Below are positions 25,454 to 33,295 of a stretch of 64,000 bases of DNA, piece after piece. Each line of letters starts with the position of its first letter. The first letter of the stretch is position 1. Below the pieces are notes generated by a model that saw only the letters and a program-made list of their open reading frames with translations, was not told the origin of the DNA and searched no databases. The position numbers and the translations under genes were made by a program. The stretch is from Allobosea lathyri. Its GTDB lineage: Bacteria; Pseudomonadota; Alphaproteobacteria; Rhizobiales; Beijerinckiaceae. Where the stretch lies: the NCBI RefSeq assembly GCF_900108245.1, contig NZ_FNUY01000013.1:100841-164840 (forward strand), in the 5' to 3' direction.

Positions 25454-26425
25454 TTGGACAAACTCAACCTTCTTCCCCCGGGCCTGATCGTCAATACGAT
25501 GAAGGGCGATGTGGCCGAGCACCGTGCTGGCGCCTGGCTGACATGGGACGGCACGCTCGATCTCGACTGCGCCATCGTCGGCGTGCCCTATGACGGCGCC
25601 TCCGTGGTTCGCTCGGGCTCGCGCCACGGCCCCGATGCCGTGCGTCAGGGCCTGATGTATTTCACCACCTATTCGAGCCGCGACCGCCGCACCATGACCG
25701 ACTTCCGCGCCGCCGATATCGGCGACGTGGAGGTCGTGCTCACCGATATGGACGGCACCTTCAAGCGCATCACCGACACCGTGCGCACGCTGGTCTCGAA
25801 GAAGATCGTTCCGGTAATGATCGGCGGCGACCATTCGATCGCCTTTCCGAACCTGCGCGGCGTGATGGAGGCGATGGGGCCGGGCAAGAAGCTGGGCGTC
25901 ATCCATTTCGACGCTCATCACGATCTGCGCAAAGCCCATCTCGGCGCGGAATCGAGCGGCGTGCCGTTCCGCAAGGCGCTGGAAATGCCGGGCACCCTGC
26001 TCAGCGGCCCCAATCTCGTGCAGATCGGCATGGCCGAGTTCACCAACTCGCCCGCGCTCGACGACTACGCCAAGGAGATGGGCGTGACCGTGATCTCCGG
26101 GCTTGAGGTCCGCGAGCGCGGCATTGCCGCGGTCGTCGATCAGGCGCTGCGGATCGCCGGCGACGGTACCGACGCGATCTATCTCTCCGTTGATATCGAC
26201 GTGCTCGATCTGTCGCAGGCGCCGGGCACCGCTGCACCGAACCCGTTCGGCCTGCCCGCCCATGACGTTCAGTTTGCGCTGCGCAAGATCGGTGCGAGCG
26301 GCCTGCTGGCCGGCGCCGATCTCGTCGAGATCTCACCACCCTTCGATCCGCGCAACATGACGGGCTCGACCGGCGCCTCGCTGATCCTGAGCCTGCTCTA
26401 CGGCTTGTCCTCGACAAAGGCCTGA
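25454..26425 (+). CDS. Ureohydrolase (agmatinase/guanidinobutyrase family)
   Basis: A 323-residue arginase-fold enzyme that should hydrolyse a guanidino compound to an amine and urea. All Mn ligands are present: His127 in GGDHS, Asp153, His155 and Asp157 in DAHHD, and Asp247 and Asp249 in SVDIDVLD. TTG at 25454 is six bases after AGGAG, and no better start exists. Agmatinase, guanidinobutyrase and guanidinopropionase cannot be told apart by eye. It is divergent from a polar amino-acid importer that probably brings in the substrate. Confidence 0.9.
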   Translation: MDKLNLLPPGLIVNTMKGDVAEHRAGAWLTWDGTLDLDCAIVGVPYDGASVVRSGSRHGPDAVRQGLMYFTTYSSRDRRTMTDFRAADIGDVEVVLTDMDGTFKRITDTVRTLVSKKIVPVMIGGDHSIAFPNLRGVMEAMGPGKKLGVIHFDAHHDLRKAHLGAESSGVPFRKALEMPGTLLSGPNLVQIGMAEFTNSPALDDYAKEMGVTVISGLEVRERGIAAVVDQALRIAGDGTDAIYLSVDIDVLDLSQAPGTAAPNPFGLPAHDVQFALRKIGASGLLAGADLVEISPPFDPRNMTGSTGASLILSLLYGLSSTKA

Positions 26426-26464
26426 TGCCGTCGTGACATAGGCCGGTCATTGGACATCGGCCGC

Positions 26465-27403
26465 TCACGCCCCGTTTTGCGCCTCCGCCTCCTCGGCGGA
26501 TGGCAAGGTGAGCGTCTTGCCGAAACGGCCGAGCAGCCAATGCAGGAAGAGCCGGGCGTTCGAACGCTCGAGCTTGTAGCCGTCGCACAGCACATACCAG
26601 CCGCCCGTGGCCTGGATCGAGCCGGCGAAGGGGCGCAGCAGCATGCCTTCGCCGACATGCGAGGCAGAAAGCGTATCGCTGACCAGCACGACCCCTGCCC
26701 CTTCGGCGGCAAGGTCGATGGCGATGCTGAGATCGCTGCAATAGAGATGCCGCCGGTAGCTTTCGAAGGCATGTTCGCCCTCGCCCGCCAGCCAGCGCCG
26801 CCATTCGGTACCGTCATCCTGATGCAGCAGGATCACGTCGCGCAGGTCCGAAGGCTGGGTGAAGCTGCGGCCGGCCCGGCGAAACAGCAGAGGACTACAG
26901 GCCGGCGCGATCGCGACGTTTTCCAGCAGCGCCGACCATTTGGCCGGCCATGCGCCGCTGCCGAAGAGGATGCCGAGATCGGCGTCGCCGGCATCCGCGA
27001 CGCGCTCGTTGTCGGCAAGCTGGATATGGCATTCGATAGCGGGGTGATCGTAGCAGAAATCCGCGAGGTTCTTTGCCAGCCACTTGCTGGCGAACATCGG
27101 CGGGCAGGCAATGGTGAGCCGCCCGCCGACCTGATCGGCATCGGCGAGGCTGTGGGCCGTGCGGGCGATGTCGTGCAGGGCGGTTCCGACCGAGCGGGCG
27201 AACACCCGCCCCGCATCCGTCAGGGCCACGCCCCGCCCGGCCTTCTCGAACAGATCGATACCGAGCGCATCCTCCAGCCGCCGGAGCTGATGGCTCACCG
27301 CGCTGTCGGTCAGGTTCAGCTCGAGGGCCGCCTTCGCCAGGCTCTGATGACGCGCCGCCGCCTCGAAAGTGCGCAGCGTCGCCAGGGGCAGATTGCGGAT
27401 CAC
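26465..27403 (-). CDS. LysR-family regulator, GcvA type
   Basis: A 312-residue regulator. The N-terminal helix-turn-helix (AARHQSLAKAALELNLTDSA, residues ~16-35) and the PPMFASKWL motif in the effector domain mark the GcvA/AmpR subgroup. It is convergent with the ureohydrolase (39 bases between stops) and lies 139 bases downstream of the TAXI binding protein on the same strand, so it could belong with either. Targets are not known. Confidence 0.88.
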   Translation of the reverse strand: MIRNLPLATLRTFEAAARHQSLAKAALELNLTDSAVSHQLRRLEDALGIDLFEKAGRGVALTDAGRVFARSVGTALHDIARTAHSLADADQVGGRLTIACPPMFASKWLAKNLADFCYDHPAIECHIQLADNERVADAGDADLGILFGSGAWPAKWSALLENVAIAPACSPLLFRRAGRSFTQPSDLRDVILLHQDDGTEWRRWLAGEGEHAFESYRRHLYCSDLSIAIDLAAEGAGVVLVSDTLSASHVGEGMLLRPFAGSIQATGGWYVLCDGYKLERSNARLFLHWLLGRFGKTLTLPSAEEAEAQNGA

Positions 27404-27542
27404 GGTAAGGGCATCTCGGACAGGCCGCTCGCGGCAGAAGCGCAGTTCTGCCGCGCAAGGCTCGGCCTGTCCAGACGAGGGCCGGTCAGAGCGCCATCCG
27501 ACGAGGGTCGGAGAACCGCACTTGATCTCGGCTACAGCCCGC

Positions 27543-28529
27543 TCATTTCATGAAGCCGCCCTCGCGGAAGGCTTTCTCGGCGCCGGGATGCAACGGCACG
27601 GGCTGCATCTTCCAGGCGGTCGCGGGGTCGTAGCGGCTCATCGCCTGGTAGATGTTGGCCAATCGCGGACGATTGCTGATGATCGCCTTCGTCATCGCGT
27701 AGACGAAATCATCGGGCAAGTCGGCCGAGACGAGGTAGAGGTTACCCATCGCGCTGACCGAGATGTCGCTGCTTTGCAGTTCAGGAAACGTGCCGGCCTT
27801 GATGACGCCGGTGCTGTAGCCGTATTTATCGGTCAGGTTCTTCTGGAGGGCATCGGAGAACGAGACGAACTTCACCTTGCGGCGTCCGTCGATGATCTGG
27901 CTCGCGAGCCCGGAGGGAATTTCGCCGGCCGTCCAGAGGATGTCGAACTGGTTGTCGTTGAAGCCCTGGATCAATTCGCCATAGGCGGAGATCACGACCT
28001 TGCCGCCGCCCTGCCGGATCTTGGCGAAGGAATTGCCATAGAACTCAAGTGCGCGCTGAAGGGTCAGGTGTTCGGAGGTTGCCTGCGAGGTCACGCCGAT
28101 CGTGAGCTTCGGATCGCTCAGGAGTTCGGCGAGCGAACGCTTCTCCTCGACCGGCACATAGACCATGTAATAGACGTCGACGCCGCTGGAACCGAGCGTG
28201 CGCAGCTTGTCGTGCTTCTGCTTGTAGGGTTCCTCGCCCTTCAGGGCGGCGGCGCTGAGAAAGTCGATGCCCATGCCGATCTGGCTGAGACCGGCCTGGA
28301 TGCGGCTGGGATTGTCCTTGCCGCCGCCGGGCACCACGCGGATGTTGACGCCTGGCACGGCCTCCATGACGAGCGTCGAAACGCCGGTCGTCTGCGTGAA
28401 CCAGGCGCCGCCGGGCGAGCCGGAGGTCCATTCGACATTCTTGGTCTGGGATGCGGCCGGCAGCGGCGCGGCAAGTATCGCGCCCAGCAATGCGAATACG
28501 GAGAGGCGAGGTAACAGACGGCGGGACAT
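27543..28529 (-). CDS. TAXI-family TRAP substrate-binding protein
   Basis: A 328-residue periplasmic protein with signal peptide (cleavage near AAS-QT) and the TAXI pattern (WTSGSPGGAWF, VVPGGGKDNPSRIQAGLSQ). It hands its ligand to the fused TRAP permease encoded at the other end of the same operon, seven genes upstream. Known TAXI ligands are glutamate and other carboxylates. ATG is preceded by AAGGAG. It is the last gene of the operon before the LysR gene. Confidence 0.9.
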   Translation of the reverse strand: MSRRLLPRLSVFALLGAILAAPLPAASQTKNVEWTSGSPGGAWFTQTTGVSTLVMEAVPGVNIRVVPGGGKDNPSRIQAGLSQIGMGIDFLSAAALKGEEPYKQKHDKLRTLGSSGVDVYYMVYVPVEEKRSLAELLSDPKLTIGVTSQATSEHLTLQRALEFYGNSFAKIRQGGGKVVISAYGELIQGFNDNQFDILWTAGEIPSGLASQIIDGRRKVKFVSFSDALQKNLTDKYGYSTGVIKAGTFPELQSSDISVSAMGNLYLVSADLPDDFVYAMTKAIISNRPRLANIYQAMSRYDPATAWKMQPVPLHPGAEKAFREGGFMK

Positions 28530-28541
28530 GGTGACGTCTCC

Positions 28542-29372
28542 TTAGGATGGGTTGGAGGAAAGGCCGGTGCTGGAGGAAAGGCCTGTGCTGGAGGAAAGGC
28601 CTGTGCTGGGGGAAAGACTTGGATCGGGCGCACCTGGATCGAGCGCAGCGGCACGCGCCGCCTCGCTCGTTTCAAATGCGGCAAGGGTTGCCGCGTCGGC
28701 TGGGTAAAGCCCGACCAGTGCCGCGCCGCCGGCGACGCGCTTCTGCACCCAGGCCTCGAACCGGTTCTGCTTCTCGCCACCAGCCGCGATCTCTTCGGCG
28801 AGCCCGAGCGGCACGACGAGGACGCCGTCCTCATCGGCGACGATCAGGTCGCCCGGCCAGATCGCGACGCCCCCGCAGCCGATGGGCTCCCCCCAGCCGG
28901 CAAAGCTCAGTCCGCCGATCGAGGGCGGCGAGGCGGTGCCGCCTGCCCAGATCGGCAACCCGACCTGACGCAAGCCCGGCAGATCGCGCACGACGCCGTC
29001 GCTGACGATGCCCTTGACCTGTTTCAGGCGGAGACGCTCGGCGAAGATGTCGCCGACCGTGCCCGCGCCCTGATGGCCGCGGGCATCGATCACGACGACA
29101 CTGCCCGCCGATACCGCGTCGATGGCGGCCGGCAGAGCGCCGGGCCAGCCATAGCTCGCAGGTGTCGCCTTGTCCTCGCGGCCAGGAACGAAGCGCAAGG
29201 TGAAGGCCGGGCCGCAGATGGCGTCCTGGCCGACAAGGCGGTGCGCGCCGACAAGGTAGCTCGAGCGCAGCCCATGCTTGATCAGCTGGCTCGACAAGGT
29301 CGGCGTCCCGATCGCGGCAAGGCGGGCGAGCAATTCGGGCTTTGGCGAAACGTCTGCTGCGGCTTCACTCAT
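28542..29372 (-). CDS. RraA-type aldolase/decarboxylase with repetitive C-terminal tail
   Basis: A 276-residue protein. Residues ~1-235 are an RraA/HMG-aldolase-like domain with GIVSDGVVRDL and GDLIVADEDGVLVVP, the divalent-metal and oxo-acid site of 4-hydroxy-4-methyl-2-oxoglutarate aldolases. These enzymes cleave to pyruvate or decarboxylate oxaloacetate. The last ~20 residues are a six-residue repeat (STGLSS, about three copies) encoded by an 18-bp minisatellite, not part of the family. The operon context (transporter, racemase, dehydrogenase) favours a catabolic aldolase over an RNase E regulator. Confidence 0.85.
   Translation of the reverse strand: MSEAAADVSPKPELLARLAAIGTPTLSSQLIKHGLRSSYLVGAHRLVGQDAICGPAFTLRFVPGREDKATPASYGWPGALPAAIDAVSAGSVVVIDARGHQGAGTVGDIFAERLRLKQVKGIVSDGVVRDLPGLRQVGLPIWAGGTASPPSIGGLSFAGWGEPIGCGGVAIWPGDLIVADEDGVLVVPLGLAEEIAAGGEKQNRFEAWVQKRVAGGAALVGLYPADAATLAAFETSEAARAAALDPGAPDPSLSPSTGLSSSTGLSSSTGLSSNPS
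28554..28613. repeat. 18-bp minisatellite at the 3' end of the RraA-type gene
   Basis: Three tandem 18-base units, GGAGGAAAGGCCTGTGCT with one variant base in the first, at 28554, 28572 and 28590, plus a degenerate fourth. The unit is a whole number of codons, so copy-number change only alters the length of the STGLSS tail. Confidence 0.85.
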
Positions 29373-29378
29373 CGCGCG

Positions 29379-29771
29379 TCACTCGAACGCCGGGTCGACT
29401 GGCACGCGATAGGCCGTCACGAGCCGGTTGGTCTCATTGGCCATGCCGATCACCGCGACGAGCTCGGCGAACATCGCCTCGCTCATTCCCGCCTTGCGCG
29501 CGGCGGCGCTGTGGCTCGCGATGCAATAGGTGCAGTTATTGGTGACGCTGACGGCGAGATAGACCATCTCCTTGGTCAGGGGATCGAGCGCACCGGGCGC
29601 CATGACCTCCTTGATGCTCTCCCAGGTGCGCTTCAGCGTCTTGGGATCGCGGGCGAGATACTTCCAGAAATCATTGACGTCCGGCACGTTGCGCGAGCGT
29701 TTGATGTCGTCGATCACCTCGCGCGCCTCGGGCGACGCCTCTTCGTAGGAAACCGGCTGCGGCCTGCTCAT
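29379..29771 (-). CDS. Carboxymuconolactone decarboxylase-family (AhpD-like) protein
   Basis: A 130-residue all-helical protein with the CMD/AhpD redox motif CTYCIASH, where the CxxC pair and following His give peroxidase or disulfide activity. The family also contains true decarboxylases, which lack the CxxC; its presence favours a peroxide or quinone-linked redox role, perhaps protecting the flavoproteins encoded upstream. It overlaps the HcnB-like gene by four bases and lies six bases before the RraA-type gene. Confidence 0.85.
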   Translation of the reverse strand: MSRPQPVSYEEASPEAREVIDDIKRSRNVPDVNDFWKYLARDPKTLKRTWESIKEVMAPGALDPLTKEMVYLAVSVTNNCTYCIASHSAAARKAGMSEAMFAELVAVIGMANETNRLVTAYRVPVDPAFE

Positions 29772-31174
29772 GATGCGTAACTCCCTTTGGATCGCTCTCC
29801 GGCGATGTCGCCGAGCGTCACCGGTTTCACCGGCATGCGAATGCGCAGATAGCCGATCTCCGCCGGCTGGCGCCCTGTCAGCGCGGACATGAGCTCGCTC
29901 ACGCTATGCCCGCACATACGGCCCTGGCAGGGTCCCATGCCGCAGCGGGTGAAGCTCTTGAGCTGGTTCGGCCCGGCGCATTTTTCTGCAACCGCAGCGG
30001 CAATCGCGCCGCGGGTCACTTCCTCGCAGCGACAGATGATCACCGCGTCGTCGGACGGCGCGCGAAACTGCGCCGCCGGACGGTAGAGCTCCTCGATGAA
30101 CGGCCGGACCGCCTTGTCCCGGCGCTGGCTGGCGAAGAGCGGAGCCGCGAGCCGCTCGGCGGCCGCATCGTCCAACGCGTCGAGCTCGGCTGCGACTGCG
30201 ATCGCCGCGAGATCGCCCGCCAGCCTTGCCGACAACGCTCCGGCGATGCCGCCGGCATCGCCGGCGACGAACACATTCGGCAGGCTCGATCGCCCCCAAC
30301 GGTCGAGTTCCGGGCGCCAGCAGCGCTGGCTCTCGTCCCAGAGCTGGCGACAGCCCAGCGCCATGGCGAGATTGACGTTGGGGATGACGCCCTGATGCAG
30401 GAAGACCTGCGTCGCCGAAGCCGCCTCCTCGCCGTCGCGGGTCCGCCAGCGCAGCCCCGTCACTGCGCCCTCGCCCTCGATCGAGAGATCCTCGACATGG
30501 CTGACCACACGGATTCCAGCTCGCCGGATCTCGCGGAGCAATCCGAGCCCCTTGCCCAGATAGCTTGCGGCGCGAAGCGCGCCGGGCAAATGCCGGGCTG
30601 CGCGCAGGCGTGCTCCACGCGGCGTCGTGTCGAGCACCAGCGCAATCGGCACGCCTGCGCGGATATATTGCGCCACGACGAGATAGAGCAGCGGCCCGCT
30701 GCCGACGAAGACCGCGTCCGGGATCGCGGTCGCTGAGGTCTTCAGCATGATCTGCGCCGCACCGGCCGTCATCACACCCGGCAGGGTCCAGCCCTTGACG
30801 GGAAAGGGGCGCTCCATCGCACCGCTCGCCACGACGATGCGCTTCGCCTGCACGGAATCGGGGCCGTAGGAGGTGGTAAAGTCGAGCGTGTCATTCTGGA
30901 TCTGCCAGATCAGCGCTCCCGGCCGATAATGCGCACCACAGGCGGCGAAGCGCTCGGCGAGATCCCGGCCGGAATGGTAATCGGGGCCCAGCACGTTGGC
31001 AGGCAAGGTCGAGCCTTGCGTGACGGCACGATAGATCTGGCCGCCCGGAGAGGGCTGCTCGTCGAGAACCGCGACGGACAGGCCGAGGCTGCACGCCCGC
31101 AGGGCAGCCGCCATTCCGGCCGGACCGGCACCAATCACCGCCAGATCGACCGCGCGCGGCATCATGAGCGACAT
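29768..31174 (-). CDS. HcnB/OoxA-like FAD subunit with BFD-type iron-sulfur domain
   Basis: A 468-residue flavoprotein. The FAD motif GAGPAGMAAALRA is at the N-terminus, and a second dinucleotide site follows. The C-terminus has Cys in CRCEEV and in MGPCQGRMCG, a BFD-like [2Fe-2S] site, as in the alpha subunit of opine oxidases, HcnB and D-hydroxyproline dehydrogenase (LhpB group). ATG 31174 is used because the longer frame lies within the ferredoxin-like gene. It should form a complex with the next two subunits. Confidence 0.88.
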   Translation of the reverse strand: MSLMMPRAVDLAVIGAGPAGMAAALRACSLGLSVAVLDEQPSPGGQIYRAVTQGSTLPANVLGPDYHSGRDLAERFAACGAHYRPGALIWQIQNDTLDFTTSYGPDSVQAKRIVVASGAMERPFPVKGWTLPGVMTAGAAQIMLKTSATAIPDAVFVGSGPLLYLVVAQYIRAGVPIALVLDTTPRGARLRAARHLPGALRAASYLGKGLGLLREIRRAGIRVVSHVEDLSIEGEGAVTGLRWRTRDGEEAASATQVFLHQGVIPNVNLAMALGCRQLWDESQRCWRPELDRWGRSSLPNVFVAGDAGGIAGALSARLAGDLAAIAVAAELDALDDAAAERLAAPLFASQRRDKAVRPFIEELYRPAAQFRAPSDDAVIICRCEEVTRGAIAAAVAEKCAGPNQLKSFTRCGMGPCQGRMCGHSVSELMSALTGRQPAEIGYLRIRMPVKPVTLGDIAGERSKGSYAS

Positions 31175-31467
31175 CCCGCAGCCAGCGGCGCGCCATCCTG
31201 ACGTTCGACCACCAGCCCTGACCTGACCTGCACCATGCAGGCCTGCCGGTTGGGCTCGCCATCGATCGTGACGAGACAGTCGAAGCAGACGCCCATCATG
31301 CAATAGGCCGCGCGCGCCGCACCGCTTTTCGGCGTCGACCGGAACGGCGAGAACCCCTCGCGCAGCAAGGTCGCGGCGAGGTTGTCGCCCTCTGGCGCCA
31401 GCACGCTGCGGCCGGCGAGCCGCAGGGCGACCATGGGCCGGTCAGGCAGCGCGATGATCTTGAACAT
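31162..31467 (-). CDS. HcnA-like [2Fe-2S] subunit
   Basis: A 101-residue ferredoxin-fold protein with the Cys pattern CMMGVCFDC and a fourth in RQACMVQV, ligands of a plant-type [2Fe-2S] cluster. It is the small electron-transfer subunit of HcnABC/LhpABE-type dehydrogenases. It overlaps the flavin subunit genes on both sides (26 bases and 13 bases), so the three subunits are translationally coupled. Confidence 0.88.
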   Translation of the reverse strand: MFKIIALPDRPMVALRLAGRSVLAPEGDNLAATLLREGFSPFRSTPKSGAARAAYCMMGVCFDCLVTIDGEPNRQACMVQVRSGLVVERQDGAPLAAGCRS

Positions 31468-32566
31468 GGAAGCGTCCCGGCGAGAAGGTTGCGGCAAGGG
31501 TCGGGTCGAGATGGCCGGCCAGAATGGCCGCCGCCATCTGCTGCTCATGGAAGGGCGCGAGCGTCACGCCGCTATGGACGGAAACCAGGAAGGCGCCGGG
31601 ATGGCGGGCGGATTGCTGGTAGATCGGCTGCCCGTCCGGGCTCATCACGCGGAGCGCGCCCCAGCTGCGGACGATCCTGACGCTGCGGAGGAAGGGAAAG
31701 ACGGTGACGATCCGCTGCGCGGTGTTCTGCAGGACGGGCCGGGTCGTGCCCTCGTCCAACCCCACTTCCTCCGAGGATTCCCCGCAGATCAGGCCACCAT
31801 CGGCCGTCTGCCGGATGAAGTGGACACCGCGCGGCATGAAAGGCTGCAGCTTCTCGGTGATGACGATCTGGCCTCGCACCGGCCGCACCGGAGCGTCGAG
31901 GCCGAGCTGCGGCGCCAGGGCGGCATTCCCCAGCCCTGCTGCCAGCACGACCCGCTCGGCGCGATGCTCGCCCGCCGCGCTGTCGATGCGGAAACAGCTG
32001 CCATCATGGTAGATGCCGTTGACGCGCGCGCTGGGGACGTACAGCCCGCCTCGCGCCTGGAAGCCGGCGAGCAGCGCCCTGAGCAGGCGCAGCGGATCGA
32101 CCATGCCGTCGAGCTTGCAGAAGGTGGCGCCTGGAATCGTGGGCCCGATCATCGGGAAATCGGCGCGCAGATCGGCTGCGCTGGCGACCGAGAAGCCGCT
32201 GGCTATGGCCGACCGCGCCTCGGCCGCCTGCAATTGGGCGGCCCGGCGCTCAAGCTCCTCGGGCGTGAAGCAGACATAATAGGCCCCCTGCTGGCGGAAC
32301 CCGAGATCGATGCCGGTATCGCCCTTCATGCGCGCCGCGAATTCCGACCAGGCCAGCGCGGCGGTTCGGCTGAGATCGGCATAGGGCGGGCTCGTCAGCC
32401 CCTTGCCCTGAACCCAGACATTGCCAAGATTGCCGCGGGCAGCACGGAAGGCGATATCGCCTTCGTCGAGCAGAACGACCTTCGCCCCGCCTCTCGCCAG
32501 GCCGTGGCCGATCGCGGCTCCAACGAGCCCGCCTCCGACGACAGCGATATCGGCCTGTCCCGGCAT
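31442..32566 (-). CDS. HcnC/DadA-like FAD oxidoreductase (catalytic subunit)
   Basis: A 374-residue D-amino-acid-oxidase-fold protein with FAD motif VGGGLVGAAIGHGLARGG at the N-terminus. In the known heterotrimers this subunit oxidises the amine (glycine in HcnC, D-hydroxyproline in LhpE, opines in OoxB). It is seven bases after the racemase gene, so the racemase product may be its substrate. The specific amine cannot be assigned from sequence. Confidence 0.88.
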   Translation of the reverse strand: MPGQADIAVVGGGLVGAAIGHGLARGGAKVVLLDEGDIAFRAARGNLGNVWVQGKGLTSPPYADLSRTAALAWSEFAARMKGDTGIDLGFRQQGAYYVCFTPEELERRAAQLQAAEARSAIASGFSVASAADLRADFPMIGPTIPGATFCKLDGMVDPLRLLRALLAGFQARGGLYVPSARVNGIYHDGSCFRIDSAAGEHRAERVVLAAGLGNAALAPQLGLDAPVRPVRGQIVITEKLQPFMPRGVHFIRQTADGGLICGESSEEVGLDEGTTRPVLQNTAQRIVTVFPFLRSVRIVRSWGALRVMSPDGQPIYQQSARHPGAFLVSVHSGVTLAPFHEQQMAAAILAGHLDPTLAATFSPGRFHVQDHRAA

Positions 32567-32572
32567 CGGCGC

Positions 32573-33295
32573 TCAGCGCTCGTCCTGCCGGAACCGGCGT
32601 GGCCGCAGGCCGGCCTGGAACCAGTTGACCAGCGAAACGGCGTCATAGACCGGCACGCCGAAGCGCTGCGCGATGTCGGCACTGTAGGGCGTGAGGTTGG
32701 TGCATTCGGACACGATCGCGCCCACATCGGGATGCTCGCGCAACAGTCGGCCGGCCGCTTCGAGAACCTCGGCCTTCAGCGTCTCGAACGGCACCGAATT
32801 GTCGCCATCGCGGATCGAGCGCACGAATTCGCTGTCGGGCGGCATGCCGATCACAGGTGTATCGGGCGAAACGCCCACGCCGTCGAAATAGCGCCCGCTC
32901 AGCGAGGTCGCATTATAGGTGAGGATGCCGACACGCTGGCTCGGCTTGATCAGCCGCGCAACCATCGGAACCTGCAGCAGCGCGCTGGTTGCGACGGGAA
33001 CGCTGGAGAACTCGGCCAGCTCGCGCTGGTAGATCGAGAGGAAGCCGCAGGTGGTGGTGATGCCGTCGACGCCGGCGTCGATCAGCTCCTGGGCTGCGAC
33101 CTTGAACTTGTCGAGCAGGTCGACATTGTGCAGGTCGGTCATCCGGGCGGGGATCGCGTCGTGCACGATGCGGTATTGCACCGGGAAATCCCAGGTGCCG
33201 GCATGGCCGATATCGCCGAGAAAGCGCTCGAAATAACTGCGCACCATCAAGATGCCGACGCTGACGCCGTAATAGGTCTTCTTGCGCTCGTTCAA
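32573..33295 (-). CDS. Asp/Glu/hydantoin racemase-family protein
   Basis: A 240-residue protein with the two catalytic Cys of the family, in ITTTCGFLSIY and VSECTNLTPYS, as expected for cofactor-free racemisation. Family members also include maleate isomerase and arylmalonate decarboxylase. The start is TTG at 33295, preceded by AAGGAGAG and overlapping the TRAP permease stop (TTGA); the longer open frame upstream is within the permease gene. It is placed between uptake and the dehydrogenase, suggesting it sets stereochemistry. Confidence 0.85.
   Translation of the reverse strand: MNERKKTYYGVSVGILMVRSYFERFLGDIGHAGTWDFPVQYRIVHDAIPARMTDLHNVDLLDKFKVAAQELIDAGVDGITTTCGFLSIYQRELAEFSSVPVATSALLQVPMVARLIKPSQRVGILTYNATSLSGRYFDGVGVSPDTPVIGMPPDSEFVRSIRDGDNSVPFETLKAEVLEAAGRLLREHPDVGAIVSECTNLTPYSADIAQRFGVPVYDAVSLVNWFQAGLRPRRFRQDER

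Noticed and set aside
28554..28613. CRISPR-like tandem repeat
   Set aside because: Units are 18 bases with no spacers and lie within a coding sequence; it is a minisatellite.
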